DNA from: an uncultured Marivita sp.
GTDB lineage: Bacteria; Pseudomonadota; Alphaproteobacteria; Rhodobacterales; Rhodobacteraceae
Assembly (NCBI GenBank): GCA_947503115.1
Contig: CANNCS010000018.1
Span: 1-45,492, forward strand
Reading direction: 5' to 3'
Length of the DNA stretch: 45,492 nt
Shown here: positions 1 to 8,344 of the stretch, piece by piece
How positions within the stretch are numbered: position 1 is the first letter of the stretch
How the letters are laid out: every line of letters begins with the position of its first letter
Translations under genes and position numbers: made by a program
Notes under the pieces: generated by a model
Databases searched by the model: none
What the model was told of the DNA's origin: nothing
Seen by the model: the letters and a program-made list of their open reading frames with translations, nothing else

Positions 1-45
1 GGTACTGCGACTCAAGTCGTGGGAGAGTAGGTCACCGCCAAACCT
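1..45 (+). rRNA. rrf: 5S ribosomal RNA, 3' end (partial)
   Basis: The first 45 bases match the 3' third of an alphaproteobacterial 5S rRNA: the sequence around positions 18-35 (cgtgggagagtaggtcaccg) is the conserved helix IV / loop E region, and the gccaaacct near 37-45 is the 3' strand of the terminal helix. The gene begins upstream of the window. No tRNA follows, although a tRNA-fMet often sits downstream of 5S in this family. I see no strong hairpin terminator directly behind it. Confidence 0.85.
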
Positions 46-139
46 AATAAAATCCCCAATCTCTTAAAACATGTCCAATATACAAGCACACAAAAAAACA
101 ACACGCTCAGTTGACGCAAATAATACCGGTAGCAATATG

Positions 140-598
140 CGAACGCCGATCGATGCGAGACCTGAAATCATATCGACCATGAAGAGGGCAGGGCGTCCTA
201 CGGCGCCTATTGGCGTTCGGCTTTCGTAGATCGGAGACACTGATCCAGTTGGGTTTGCGTTGTGCTCGAAGCAGACGGTATTGATCTCGTGTGCCTTGTC
301 ACCCCGCAACCGTTCTTCGATTTGGTTCGGTTCGGCGCCTCAGCGCCAATCCCCTTCGATTATCTCCGGGTGAAGCCCGATTTTGCGCGCCAATTTGCTC
401 CACATGAAAGCGAAATGACCGGTTTCGAACGTCAGGATTTTGTCGCCGTGCAGATGTGTATTCACCAGCGCGGCTTTCCAGGCACCGGTAACGGGGGACG
501 GAAAGATGAACACGGGATTTCCGCGTTTTGAAGTTCGACTTCATGCCGTCTAGCACGCGTTATCCAAAGTCAGCATTTTTGGCCTGAAAATCGGCCTT
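140..598 (-). pseudogene. Serine-glyoxylate aminotransferase remnant
   Basis: Read on the minus strand in more than one frame, this stretch gives a continuous match to the N-terminal part of serine-glyoxylate aminotransferase (class V, PLP). Visible pieces are VLDGMKSNFKT, then after a frame change near 515-520 NPVFIFPSPVTGAWKAALVN and GDKILTFETGHFAFMW, and then AEPNQIEERLRGDKAHEI and MVDMISGLASI. Lesions seen are an in-frame TAA at 560-562, the frame change, an in-frame TGA at 340-342, and loss of homology after about position 140, before the region expected to hold the PLP lysine. It is therefore a dead fragment covering roughly one third of the usual ~400-residue protein. Identification is from recalled family sequence. 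The fragment lies between the 5S gene and the mtlK terminator. Confidence 0.75.
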
Positions 599-603
599 AA
601 CAC

Positions 604-632
604 CAAAAGAAAAGGCCGCGACAAGCGCGGCC
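604..632 (-). terminator. Rho-independent terminator of the smo-mtlK operon
   Basis: On the minus strand the perfect 7-bp stem GGCCGCG/CGCGGCC (626-632 with 614-620) with a 5-base loop is followed by TTTTCTTTT. It lies 30 bp after the mtlK stop codon and would end the polyol operon. Confidence 0.8.
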
Positions 633-662
633 CTCAATCTTAATCATATGGTTGGTATTGGG

Positions 663-2165
663 TCATGCCTGCGCCAAGTACTCGGTCAGCGCAGCGTGTG
701 TGCCGTTTTCCCAAATGAAGGACAACCAGCCTGCAAACGCGGCAGCAAAGCGATCATTTTGCGCCAGATCGCCGTATATCTGTGTCTGCTGTAGCCATGC
801 GGATGGCTCAGTCCGGGAACGTTTTGCTGTGGCAACGAGATCCGTCCAGATTGGATCGTTTGCCTCAATCATGCTGCCGTCTTCACGGGTGCCATGACAC
901 ATGCGCGCCCAGAGCGCTTCGGTCAGTGCCAGACCCGTAATAGACGTCCCAGCCGCCAGCGCATCGCGCAGGATCGGAAGAATGAATCCTGCATGGCGCG
1001 AAGACCCGTCAAACGCGACGCGACGCGTTGTGTCGTGGATCTCGGGGTTCGAGAAACGGCGAACGATCAGGTCAAGATAGGCTTCGGGCGTTATGCCGGG
1101 CACCGCCGAGACATGAGGGGTTATTTCCCCGAGCTGCACCTTTTGGAAGAACGGCGCGATCTGAGCGTTGGACATGCAAGCGGCGATCGTCGGTAAGCCG
1201 AGGATTTCGCCGGCATTTGCCAATACCTGATGTCCAGCATTCAGCATTCGGATCTTCATCGCTTCGTAGCTGTGCACGTCCTGTGTCAGCGTGGCGCCAA
1301 CCTTTCCCCAGTCAGGGCGACCCTGACAGAATGAGTCTTCGATCACCCACTGGCGGAAGTTCTCATGCGTGACCGGGACCGTGTCGGCAATCCCAAGTTC
1401 CACCGCGCGTTTGCGCTCGGCGTCACCGGTTGCAGGCACGATGCAGTCGACCATTGAGTTCGGGAAACTTCCCTCTCTGTCGATCCAGTCTGCGAGTTCG
1501 GCGTCAATACCGCGGGCGAGCCCAATTAGGGTCTGCCGAAGGATTGTCCCGTTGCCCTGCAGATTGTCACAGGATTGTCCGGTAAAGGGAGCATACCCTG
1601 CCTGTTTGCGGTTGCGCAACGCAACAACCATCGCGCCAAAAGCGGTGCGGGGTGTGGTGGGGTGCGCCAGATCATGCACGATGTCAGGGTGCGCCATATC
1701 CAGTGCACCAGCCGCGTCTAGGTAATAGCCACCTTCTGTCACAGTCAGCGACACGATGCGAATACGTGGGTCGGACATCGCGGCGATCAGCGCGCCGTGG
1801 CCGTCCTCGACCGGGACGAAATCAATCATCGAACCGATAACTTCAGCCGATATGCCCGCCGGGTCGAGCTCGATTAATGTGGTCAGGCAATCCTGCGCCA
1901 ACAGGCTGTCGCGCATCCGCGCATCGCCGGGGCGCACACCAGCGCCGATGATGGCCCAGTCATGGGCAAGCCCCTGCTGCATAAGACGGTGGAGGTACCA
2001 CGCCTGATGGCCGCGATGGAAATTGCCCAAACCGATATGCACAATACCGGGGGTCAGGTCCGAACGTTTATAGGTTGGGCGGGCAACCCCAAGAGGGAGT
2101 TGGTCCAGAGTGCCCAGTGACAGCGCCACTGCTTTGCTTCGGGTGTCCTGTTTCAGTTCATCCAT
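663..2165 (-). CDS. mtlK: Mannitol 2-dehydrogenase (long-chain polyol dehydrogenase)
   Basis: Oxidises D-mannitol to D-fructose with NAD in the cytoplasm. The protein of about 500 residues has the long-chain mannitol dehydrogenase layout: a Rossmann N-domain starting with the IVHIGLGNFHRGHQAWYLHR stretch, and a C-terminal domain with the Lys-x5-Asn-x2-His catalytic pattern seen in KIRMLNAGHQ. I prefer the ATG at 2165 (MDELKQ). An earlier ATG at 2189 would overlap smoS further. With the 2165 start the gene overlaps the smoS stop by 13 nt, implying translational coupling. It is the last gene of the smo operon, as in Rhodobacter sphaeroides, where mtlK follows smoS. Fructuronate reductase (UxuB) is a close relative, but the operon context favours mannitol. 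Confidence 0.88.
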   Translation of the reverse strand: MDELKQDTRSKAVALSLGTLDQLPLGVARPTYKRSDLTPGIVHIGLGNFHRGHQAWYLHRLMQQGLAHDWAIIGAGVRPGDARMRDSLLAQDCLTTLIELDPAGISAEVIGSMIDFVPVEDGHGALIAAMSDPRIRIVSLTVTEGGYYLDAAGALDMAHPDIVHDLAHPTTPRTAFGAMVVALRNRKQAGYAPFTGQSCDNLQGNGTILRQTLIGLARGIDAELADWIDREGSFPNSMVDCIVPATGDAERKRAVELGIADTVPVTHENFRQWVIEDSFCQGRPDWGKVGATLTQDVHSYEAMKIRMLNAGHQVLANAGEILGLPTIAACMSNAQIAPFFQKVQLGEITPHVSAVPGITPEAYLDLIVRRFSNPEIHDTTRRVAFDGSSRHAGFILPILRDALAAGTSITGLALTEALWARMCHGTREDGSMIEANDPIWTDLVATAKRSRTEPSAWLQQTQIYGDLAQNDRFAAAFAGWLSFIWENGTHAALTEYLAQA

Positions 2166-2923
2166 TGGCCACCATCCACGTTGTAGCATTGTGCCACGAT
2201 GTACTCTGCGTCATCGCTGGCTAAAAAGACGGCCATTCCCGTCAGGTCTTCAGCGGTGCCCATCCGCCCGTAGGGGACAGAGGCTCCAACTTCGCGTTTC
2301 TTTTGGCCCGGGGCCTTGTTCTCATACTTGGCAAAGAACGCATCCACACCGTCCCAGTGTTCTCCATCCACCACTCCGGGCGAAATCGCGTTCACGTTGA
2401 TGCCGTGTTCGATCAGGTTCAATCCAGCCGATTGGGTCAGCGAAATGATCGCAGCTTTGGTCGAACAATAGACGGCCACCAAAGGTTCGCCGCGGCGTCC
2501 CGCCTGGCTGGCCATATTGATGATCCTGCCCTTGATGCCACGATCGATCATGTGACGTGCCACCGCCTGAAGCGTGAACAGGGTTCCGGCGACATTGATG
2601 TCAAAGGTGCGGGCGTAATCGGCACGGGTGATTTCGGTGATCGGGGCGGCGGTAAAGATCGCCGCGTTGTTGATTAAGATGTCAATCTGGCCAAGCTGTT
2701 CGACACTCTCAGAAACGGCGTTGTCGATGCTGGCCTGATCAGTCACATCCATATGAACGGCAACGGCCTTGTCGCCGATCTGGGAAGCGGTTTCTTGAGC
2801 ACGCTGCAAATCGATATCGCCGATGGCGACGCGCGCACCTTCCGCAACATAGCGTTCGGCGAAGGCGCGACCGATGCCGCGCGCTCCGCCTGTAATCAAT
2901 GCAGTTTTGCCGTGCAGCCGCAT
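2153..2923 (-). CDS. smoS: Sorbitol dehydrogenase, SDR family
   Basis: Converts D-sorbitol (glucitol) to D-fructose with NAD; related activities on galactitol and L-iditol are known for the family. The 256-residue length equals that recalled for R. sphaeroides SmoS/PolS. The classical SDR pattern is visible: the nucleotide loop TGGARGIGRA near residue 12, LINNAA near residue 85, a catalytic Ser in NMASQAG, Tyr and Lys in YCSTK, and a C-terminal NVDGGQWMN. I choose ATG 2923 over the GTG at 2926 because the N-terminus [13 protein letters not shown] then matches the recalled MRLDGKTALITG. The start overlaps the smoK stop. Confidence 0.9.
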   Translation of the reverse strand: MRLHGKTALITGGARGIGRAFAERYVAEGARVAIGDIDLQRAQETASQIGDKAVAVHMDVTDQASIDNAVSESVEQLGQIDILINNAAIFTAAPITEITRADYARTFDINVAGTLFTLQAVARHMIDRGIKGRIINMASQAGRRGEPLVAVYCSTKAAIISLTQSAGLNLIEHGINVNAISPGVVDGEHWDGVDAFFAKYENKAPGQKKREVGASVPYGRMGTAEDLTGMAVFLASDDAEYIVAQCYNVDGGQWMN

Positions 2924-3927
2924 CACTCGATCCGCAAGCCTTGCGCATCGAACTTGTGCATCTGGTCAAGTTGCGGCGTCAGATAGATTGTGTCGCCATG
3001 CCGAACCGAGATGTCGCCAGTGATCCGAACCGTGACCATATCGGCCAAACCGGTTTCATGCACGTGGATGAACGTGTCGGAGCCAAGATGTTCCGCCACA
3101 CCGACTTTGCCTTTCCATGTGCCTTCGCTCATCGAAACGTCGATATGCTCGGGCCGGATGCCAGCCGATGCGCCACCGTATTTCTGGGCTTCAGCACCAC
3201 CGAAGATGTTCATTTTCGGCGACCCGATAAAGCCTGCCACAAACTCGTTGCGCGGTTTATGGTAAAGCTCCAGCGGGCTGCCGACCTGCTCGATATGACC
3301 TGCGCGCAGAACGACGATCTTGTCCGCCATGGTCATGGCTTCGACCTGATCGTGTGTCACGTAGATCATGGTTGTCTTGAGGCGTTCGTGAAGTTCGCTG
3401 ATCTCGAGGCGCATCCCGACACGCAGGGCGGCATCAAGGTTCGACAGCGGTTCGTCGAACAGGAACGCGGCTGGTTCGCGTACAATCGCACGGCCAATCG
3501 CAACGCGCTGACGCTGACCACCAGACAACTGCCCCGGACGACGGTCCAGATAATCGGTGAGGTTCAGGACAGAGGCCGCGTTGTTGATCCGCTTGTCGAT
3601 CTCAGCAGGGTCCATCTTCGCCATCTTTAGTGGGAAGGCGATGTTCTTGCGCACCGACATATGCGGATAAAGCGCGTAGGATTGGAACACCATCGCCAGA
3701 CCGCGTTTGGCGGGCACAAGATCAGTGGCGTCCTTGCCATCGATCTCGATGTGGCCGGTGGTGATGTCTTCCAGCCCTGCGATCAGACGCAGAAGGGTGG
3801 ATTTCCCGCAGCCGGAAGGTCCGACGAAGACTGTGAACTCTCCGTCACCGATGGTCAAATCCAGAGGCGGGATGACCTGTACGTCGCCAAAGCTTTTGGT
3901 GACCTGTTTGAGTGTAATTTGTCCCAT
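2923..3927 (-). CDS. smoK: Polyol ABC transporter ATP-binding protein
   Basis: ATPase of the MalK/UgpC type that powers uptake of sorbitol and mannitol. Walker A is GPSGCGKST near residue 38, the Q-loop is [13 protein letters not shown], the ABC signature is [14 protein letters not shown] and Walker B is [11 protein letters not shown]. After about residue 235 follows a TOBE/OB-type regulatory domain ending in DAQGLRIE. Length (334 residues) is normal for MalK-like subunits. It sits between the permease gene smoG (25 bp gap) and smoS (overlap), so the ATPase is co-expressed with its permeases and the catabolic enzymes. Confidence 0.9.
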   Translation of the reverse strand: MGQITLKQVTKSFGDVQVIPPLDLTIGDGEFTVFVGPSGCGKSTLLRLIAGLEDITTGHIEIDGKDATDLVPAKRGLAMVFQSYALYPHMSVRKNIAFPLKMAKMDPAEIDKRINNAASVLNLTDYLDRRPGQLSGGQRQRVAIGRAIVREPAAFLFDEPLSNLDAALRVGMRLEISELHERLKTTMIYVTHDQVEAMTMADKIVVLRAGHIEQVGSPLELYHKPRNEFVAGFIGSPKMNIFGGAEAQKYGGASAGIRPEHIDVSMSEGTWKGKVGVAEHLGSDTFIHVHETGLADMVTVRITGDISVRHGDTIYLTPQLDQMHKFDAQGLRIE

Positions 3928-3952
3928 GGGTCAGGTTCCTTGTTTCAGGTCT

Positions 3953-4783
3953 TTATTTGACGGCGCCGAATGTGAGGCCGCGGACAAGTTGTTTCTGGCT
4001 GAACCAGCCAAGAATGAGGATCGGGGCAATGGCCATGGTCGAGGCCGCGCTGAGTTTTGCGAAGAACAAGCCTTCCGGGCTGGAATAGCTGGCAATGAAG
4101 GCTGTCAGCGGGGCTGCATTCACAGCCGTGAGGTTCAGCGTCCAGAAGGCTTCGTTCCAGGCAAGGATGAAGTTCAGCAACATAGTGGAGGCAATGCCGG
4201 GAATGGCCATTGGCGTGAGGATATAAAGCACCTCTTCCCTGAGCGTCGCCCCATCCATCCGTGCCGCTTCGAGGATCTCGACCGGGATTTCGCGGAAGTA
4301 TGTGTACAGCATCCAGACGATGATCGGCAGGTTGATGAGCATCATCACGATCACCAGACCAGCACGGCTATCCAGAAGACCAAGCTGAATGAACAGCAGG
4401 TAAATCGGGTAGAGCACGCCCACCGCAGGCAACATCTTGGTCGACAGCATCCAAAGCAGGATATCTTTCGTCCGATGCGAGGGCACAAAGGCCATCGACC
4501 ATGCGGCAGGAATGGCAACGATCAGGCCAAGGATGGTGGACCCACCCGCGATCAGGACCGAATTCCAGAGGAAGCGCGCATAGTTTGAGCGCTCCATCAC
4601 GACGCCGTAGTTTTCTAGCGTCCAGTCAAAGCCGAGGAAGATCGGCGGGCTGGCGATCGCCTGTGCTTCGGTTTTGAAGCTGGTCAGGATCGTCCAGAGG
4701 ATAGGGAAGAAGATCAGCAATCCAATCGCCCAGGCAAGGCCGGTATTGATCAGTTTGCGTTGGGGTGTAACAGCGCGGGCCAT
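3953..4783 (-). CDS. smoG: Polyol ABC transporter permease (MalG-like)
   Basis: Inner-membrane permease of 276 residues in the carbohydrate uptake transporter-1 family. The N-terminal membrane segment LAWAIGLLIFFPILWTILT and about five further hydrophobic segments are visible. The cytoplasmic EAA loop that docks on the ATPase appears as EAARMDGATLREEVLYI followed by LTPMAIPGI. The C-terminus (LVRGLTFGAVK) is typical of MalG/UgpE-like subunits. The start is 2 bp after the smoF stop, so the two permeases are co-translated and probably form a heterodimer. Confidence 0.88.
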   Translation of the reverse strand: MARAVTPQRKLINTGLAWAIGLLIFFPILWTILTSFKTEAQAIASPPIFLGFDWTLENYGVVMERSNYARFLWNSVLIAGGSTILGLIVAIPAAWSMAFVPSHRTKDILLWMLSTKMLPAVGVLYPIYLLFIQLGLLDSRAGLVIVMMLINLPIIVWMLYTYFREIPVEILEAARMDGATLREEVLYILTPMAIPGIASTMLLNFILAWNEAFWTLNLTAVNAAPLTAFIASYSSPEGLFFAKLSAASTMAIAPILILGWFSQKQLVRGLTFGAVK

Positions 4784-4785
4784 GA

Positions 4786-5661
4786 TCAGTTGTCCAGGTT
4801 CTTGCCGACGATCCGCATGAGGAAGATCGCGACGATGTTAGCGAGGATGATGGCATAGACACCACCGGCTGAGCCAAGTCCGACGTTCTGACTTTCAAGC
4901 ACACGCTGGAAGATCAGGTAGGACAGAGTACGGGTTCCGAATGCACCGCCTGTGGTGACGAAAATCTCGGCAAAGATGGCCAGGAGGAAGATCGTCTGGA
5001 TCAGGATCACGATGGTAATCGCGCGGCTAAGGTGCGGAAGGATGATGTAGATGAAACGCTCGAGATGCGGTGCGCCATCCATTTCGGCGGCTTCAAGCTG
5101 TTCACTGTCAAGCGACTGAATTGCAGTCAGCAGGATAAGTGTTGCGAAGGGCAGCCACTGCCAAGACACGATCATGATAATCGAAGGCGTTGCTGCGTCC
5201 GAAAGCCAGCTGACTGGGTCAGCACCGAAAAAGCGCCAGAGATGAGCAAACAGGCCGTTTACTGGGTCCATGAACATGTTCTTCCAGACAAGTGCCGAAA
5301 CGGTCGGCATGACGAAGAACGGTGCAATCACGAGGATGCGGACAACGCCTTGTCCCCACATCGGCTGATCAAGAAGGATCGCCAGAAGAATACCGAGGCA
5401 GACAGTAATAATGAGGACGCCAAGCACGATCACCAATGTTGTCTGAACGGCTGGCCAGAAAGAACTTGAAGTGACGAAACGAACGTAGTTGTCGAAACCG
5501 GTCCAACCTTGATCGCCACCGCGAAGGGGCAGGTAGGTGCGGAATGAGAACCACAATGTCATGATCAGCGGGACCAACATCCAGCCCAGAAGCAGTATAA
5601 CTGCCGGGGCCATCATCAGTCGGGCCGCAGATCGGGAAGCCTTGGTCGCCATTTGGGTCAT
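4786..5661 (-). CDS. smoF: Polyol ABC transporter permease (MalF-like)
   Basis: Inner-membrane permease of 291 residues pairing with SmoG. About six membrane segments are visible, the first in MMAPAVILLLGWMLVPLIM. The EAA loop is seen as EAAEMDGAPHLERFIYIILP. The start ATG at 5661 is preceded by a GGAGGA-type ribosome site (reading gaggagatgacc on the minus strand). The gene lies downstream of smoE, separated by about 120 bp that hold a strong stem-loop (5739-5762), a common arrangement allowing the binding protein to be made in excess over the membrane subunits. Confidence 0.88.
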   Translation of the reverse strand: MTQMATKASRSAARLMMAPAVILLLGWMLVPLIMTLWFSFRTYLPLRGGDQGWTGFDNYVRFVTSSSFWPAVQTTLVIVLGVLIITVCLGILLAILLDQPMWGQGVVRILVIAPFFVMPTVSALVWKNMFMDPVNGLFAHLWRFFGADPVSWLSDAATPSIIMIVSWQWLPFATLILLTAIQSLDSEQLEAAEMDGAPHLERFIYIILPHLSRAITIVILIQTIFLLAIFAEIFVTTGGAFGTRTLSYLIFQRVLESQNVGLGSAGGVYAIILANIVAIFLMRIVGKNLDN

Positions 5662-5738
5662 CTCCTCCGTTGACAGACCGCCGGGTTGGCGCAGTCACAA
5701 TACGACATCTTGCGGAATTAGGGGGTGTTTTGAATATT

Positions 5739-5762
5739 GAGGGCGGCGGTTCCGCCGCCCTC
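5739..5762 (-). promoter_or_regulatory. Intercistronic stem-loop between smoE and smoF
   Basis: A perfect 11-bp G+C-rich inverted repeat, GAGGGCGGCGG / CCGCCGCCCTC, with a 2-base spacer lies 20 bp after the smoE stop. No T-run follows on the minus strand, so it is not a classic terminator. Known behaviour of such hairpins after binding-protein genes is to protect the upstream mRNA from 3' decay or to cut read-through partly; which applies here is inference. Confidence 0.6.
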
Positions 5763-5781
5763 TGTCCTGCTATACAGGGAA

Positions 5782-7083
5782 TTAACGGTAGCCAGCGGCT
5801 TCCATTGCTTCGTTTGTGATCGCCTGAGCTTTCTCGAGCGCTTCTTCGACGGTCTGCTGACCGGCATAAGCAGCCGAGAATTCCTGGCTTACTTCAGACG
5901 CGATGCCCGCAAATTCCGGGATCGCTGCGAACTGGACACCAACGTAAGGCGAAGGTTCGACTGTGGGGTTGTTCGGGTCAGCCGACAGGATCGAGTCCAG
6001 TGTCATCTGAGCGAACGGAACGGCCTGGTACTCGGGGTTTTCGTACAGGGATGTACGTGCGCCCGGAGGAACGTTTGCCCAACCTTCGTTGGCTGCAACC
6101 AGTTCGATGTAGTCCTTGGAAGTGGCCCACTCGATGAACTGCTTTGCAGCTGCTTCTTTTTGGGTGCCTGCCGGGATGGCCAGTGCCCATGCCCAGAGCC
6201 AGTTGGAGCGCTTGCCCAGACCGTTGTCGGGTGCCAGTGCAAAACCAACCGAGTCAGCAACAGTCGAGCCGTCGCCTGTCACGAAGGACGCCGCAACTGT
6301 GGCGTCAATCCACATGCCGCACTTGCCCTGGTTGAACAGGTTCAGGTTTTCGTTGAAGCCGTTGGTCGCGTAGCCGGAAGGACCGGATTCGTCCATCATG
6401 CCTTTGAAGAAGTTCAGGGTGTTGGCCCATGCTTCTGTGTCGAACTGTGCGTTCCAGTCCATATCGAACCAGCGTGCGCCGAACGAGTTGGACATCGCTG
6501 TGATGAACGCGCCGCCTTCACCCCAACCGGCTTTGCCGCGGAGGCAGATACCGTTGATTTCGTTGTCACGGTCGGTCATCGCCGCTGCCGCTTCACGAAT
6601 GAAGTCCCATGTCGGAGCTGTCGGCATTTTAAGGCCAGCTGCTTCCATCAGGTCTGTGCGATACATGACCATGGAGCTTTCGCCGTAGAACGGTGCCGCA
6701 TAGAGCGTACCGTCGTGGGAAAGACCGCCTGCCATTGCGGGCAGAATGTCAGCCGCGTCGTACTCGGCGGACAGATCGTTCAAAGAAACGAGCCAGTCGT
6801 TGGCGCCCCAGATCGGCGTTTCGTACATGCCGATTGTCATGATGTCGAACTGACCACCCTTGGTGGTGATGTCCGTTGTCACACGCTGGCGAAGAACGTT
6901 CTCTTCCAGTGTGACCCACTCAACGTCGTGGCCGGTTTTGGCTGTGAAGTCGTCGGTATAACCCTGCATGCGGATCATATCGCCGTTGTTCACTGTTGCG
7001 ATGGTGATGGTTTCAGCTTGTGCTGCTGCAACTGTTACAAGTGACAGAGCTGTTGCCGCACGAAGTGCGTTACGAAGGTACAT
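5782..7083 (-). CDS. smoE: Periplasmic polyol-binding protein
   Basis: Extracellular solute-binding protein (family 1) that delivers sorbitol/mannitol to SmoFG. With the start at ATG 7083 the 433-residue protein begins with a clean signal peptide (MYLRNALRAATALSLVTVAA, cleavage probably after AQA near residue 22), and the start has a good AGGGAGGA ribosome site 7 bases upstream. A longer reading from 7146 would put untypical sequence before the signal peptide and run through the candidate operator, so I reject it. It is the first gene of the operon, next to the operators at 7133-7167, and is followed by a hairpin before smoF. Confidence 0.9.
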   Translation of the reverse strand: MYLRNALRAATALSLVTVAAAQAETITIATVNNGDMIRMQGYTDDFTAKTGHDVEWVTLEENVLRQRVTTDITTKGGQFDIMTIGMYETPIWGANDWLVSLNDLSAEYDAADILPAMAGGLSHDGTLYAAPFYGESSMVMYRTDLMEAAGLKMPTAPTWDFIREAAAAMTDRDNEINGICLRGKAGWGEGGAFITAMSNSFGARWFDMDWNAQFDTEAWANTLNFFKGMMDESGPSGYATNGFNENLNLFNQGKCGMWIDATVAASFVTGDGSTVADSVGFALAPDNGLGKRSNWLWAWALAIPAGTQKEAAAKQFIEWATSKDYIELVAANEGWANVPPGARTSLYENPEYQAVPFAQMTLDSILSADPNNPTVEPSPYVGVQFAAIPEFAGIASEVSQEFSAAYAGQQTVEEALEKAQAITNEAMEAAGYR

Positions 7084-7132
7084 CCGAATCCTCCCTGATG
7101 TTGGATACCTAGGCATACAAAACACCAGAAGA

Positions 7133-7167
7133 TTTACCCGCGTCAATCAAAATTTTACTCGCGTAAA
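7133..7167. promoter_or_regulatory. Paired candidate operators upstream of smoE
   Basis: Two related 14-bp sites lie in the 89-bp gap between the LacI-type gene and smoE: TTTACCCGCGTCAA (7133-7146) and TTTACTCGCGTAAA (7154-7167). The second has inverted TTTAC/GTAAA arms. Centres are 21 bp apart, about two helical turns. A similar half-sequence (CGCGTAAA, CGCGCAAA) recurs at 8256-8289. Binding by the adjacent LacI-family protein is inferred. Confidence 0.55.
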
Positions 7168-7172
7168 TTTTA

Positions 7173-8204
7173 TTACGCAGAATCTCGCATGATCAGACGG
7201 GCCGGAAACAGACTTTCTGTCCTGTTTTCAAGGCGTCCGCCACCTTCGATCAGCCGAAACAAAGTTTCGACTGCATTGTCCGAAACAGCCGTGTAGTCAT
7301 GGGCTGCGGTCGTCAATGACGGGCAGGTAAAGCGGGAAAACGGGTGATCATCGTGTGATGCGACTCGCAATTGGCAATCCGGTCCACGCCCGACTCGTAC
7401 GCCGCTCTCGTAACAGGCCGACAAAAAGCCGATCGCCAGACGGTCATTGCTGCACAACACCGTGTTCGTCGGGAGCGATTTTTCCGCCAAAACTTGAAAC
7501 CCACCTTTACGTCCGATCTCTTCAAAGCCCCAGCCAGTGCCGTCGATTTTGACCACATGTGGCTCAAGCCCCAACCGCTCCATCGTCGCCAAGTACGCGA
7601 TTCGCCTTTTGTTGGCGTTCGGGTTTGCTGGGGTGCGCATCTCGAAGAAACACGGCGTCTCACCGGTACGGCTTAGATATTCGACGGATTGCGACACAAA
7701 GCTATGGTTGTCAGAGCCTACAAACGCTTCGCCCATGCCTTCGATGTTACTATCGAACAGAACCGTCGGCACATGTTTGCAAAAGGTCTCGATGGCCGAC
7801 TTGTCAGATTGTCTGCCAAGTGGGGCTAACAAAACCCCCGCCGGTTTCATCGACCGTAAACTGTCCAGAATGTCATTCTCATGCGCCTGATCGCCATGTG
7901 CGCTGAACAGCGACGGGGTGTACCCCGCCTCGATACAGCGCCCTTCGATCATCCGCACCATTTCACCAAAGAACGGGTCTGCAAGGTACGGCACCACAAT
8001 GCCGATATTCTTGGTCAACTTCCGATTCTGGTTAATCGCGTAGATGTTTGGCCGGTAGTCGTATTTCTCAAGCGCCGCCTCGATCCGCATCCGTGTGGTT
8101 TTGCGCACGCTGCTGGGATCGTGAAAATACTTAGACACCGTCGGCCGGGATATGCCGCTGACGGCAGCGAATTCTTCCATGTTCCGGATCTCGGATTGCG
8201 ACAT
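7173..8204 (-). CDS. LacI-family transcriptional regulator of the polyol operon
   Basis: A 343-residue LacI/GalR regulator. The N-terminal HTH is visible as EEFAAVSGISRPTVSKYFHD at about residues 10-29, with the hinge region following around residues 45-65, then the periplasmic-binding-like effector domain starting at NIGIVVPYLADPFFGE and running to the C-terminus. It lies directly upstream of smoE in the same direction, so it most likely senses a polyol or a derived sugar and controls smoEFGKS-mtlK. Paired operator-like sites occur both before smoE and before this gene, suggesting autoregulation. The inducer cannot be read from sequence. The start ATG 8204 gives the normal family length. Confidence 0.85.
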   Translation of the reverse strand: MSQSEIRNMEEFAAVSGISRPTVSKYFHDPSSVRKTTRMRIEAALEKYDYRPNIYAINQNRKLTKNIGIVVPYLADPFFGEMVRMIEGRCIEAGYTPSLFSAHGDQAHENDILDSLRSMKPAGVLLAPLGRQSDKSAIETFCKHVPTVLFDSNIEGMGEAFVGSDNHSFVSQSVEYLSRTGETPCFFEMRTPANPNANKRRIAYLATMERLGLEPHVVKIDGTGWGFEEIGRKGGFQVLAEKSLPTNTVLCSNDRLAIGFLSACYESGVRVGRGPDCQLRVASHDDHPFSRFTCPSLTTAAHDYTAVSDNAVETLFRLIEGGGRLENRTESLFPARLIMRDSA

Positions 8205-8255
8205 GGTGGGCCTCTGGTTGCGTGACGTGGATCGCCGTATTTGTCTGACAGTTTC

Positions 8256-8289
8256 TTATCGCGCGCAAAAAATCAATATTGCGCGTAAA
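8256..8289. promoter_or_regulatory. Paired operator-like sites upstream of the LacI-type gene
   Basis: TTATCGCGCGCAAA (8256-8269) and ATATTGCGCGTAAA (8276-8289) resemble the smoE-upstream sites in their CGCG(T/C)AAA half and are spaced 20 bp centre to centre. They sit 52-85 bp before the LacI-type start codon, between it and the end of xylB. Likely autoregulation; the left halves are degenerate, so confidence is limited. Confidence 0.4.
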
Positions 8290-8344
8290 GAATATGAACA
8301 ATACGCCAGTCGCCCTCGACCAGAGGGAGCGCGCATGAAAATTG

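Noticed and set aside
5737-7044. 435-codon open frame antisense to smoE
   Set aside because: Lies wholly within smoE; the translation is Cys/Arg-rich without a domain. SmoE on the other strand has signal peptide, ribosome site and operon context.
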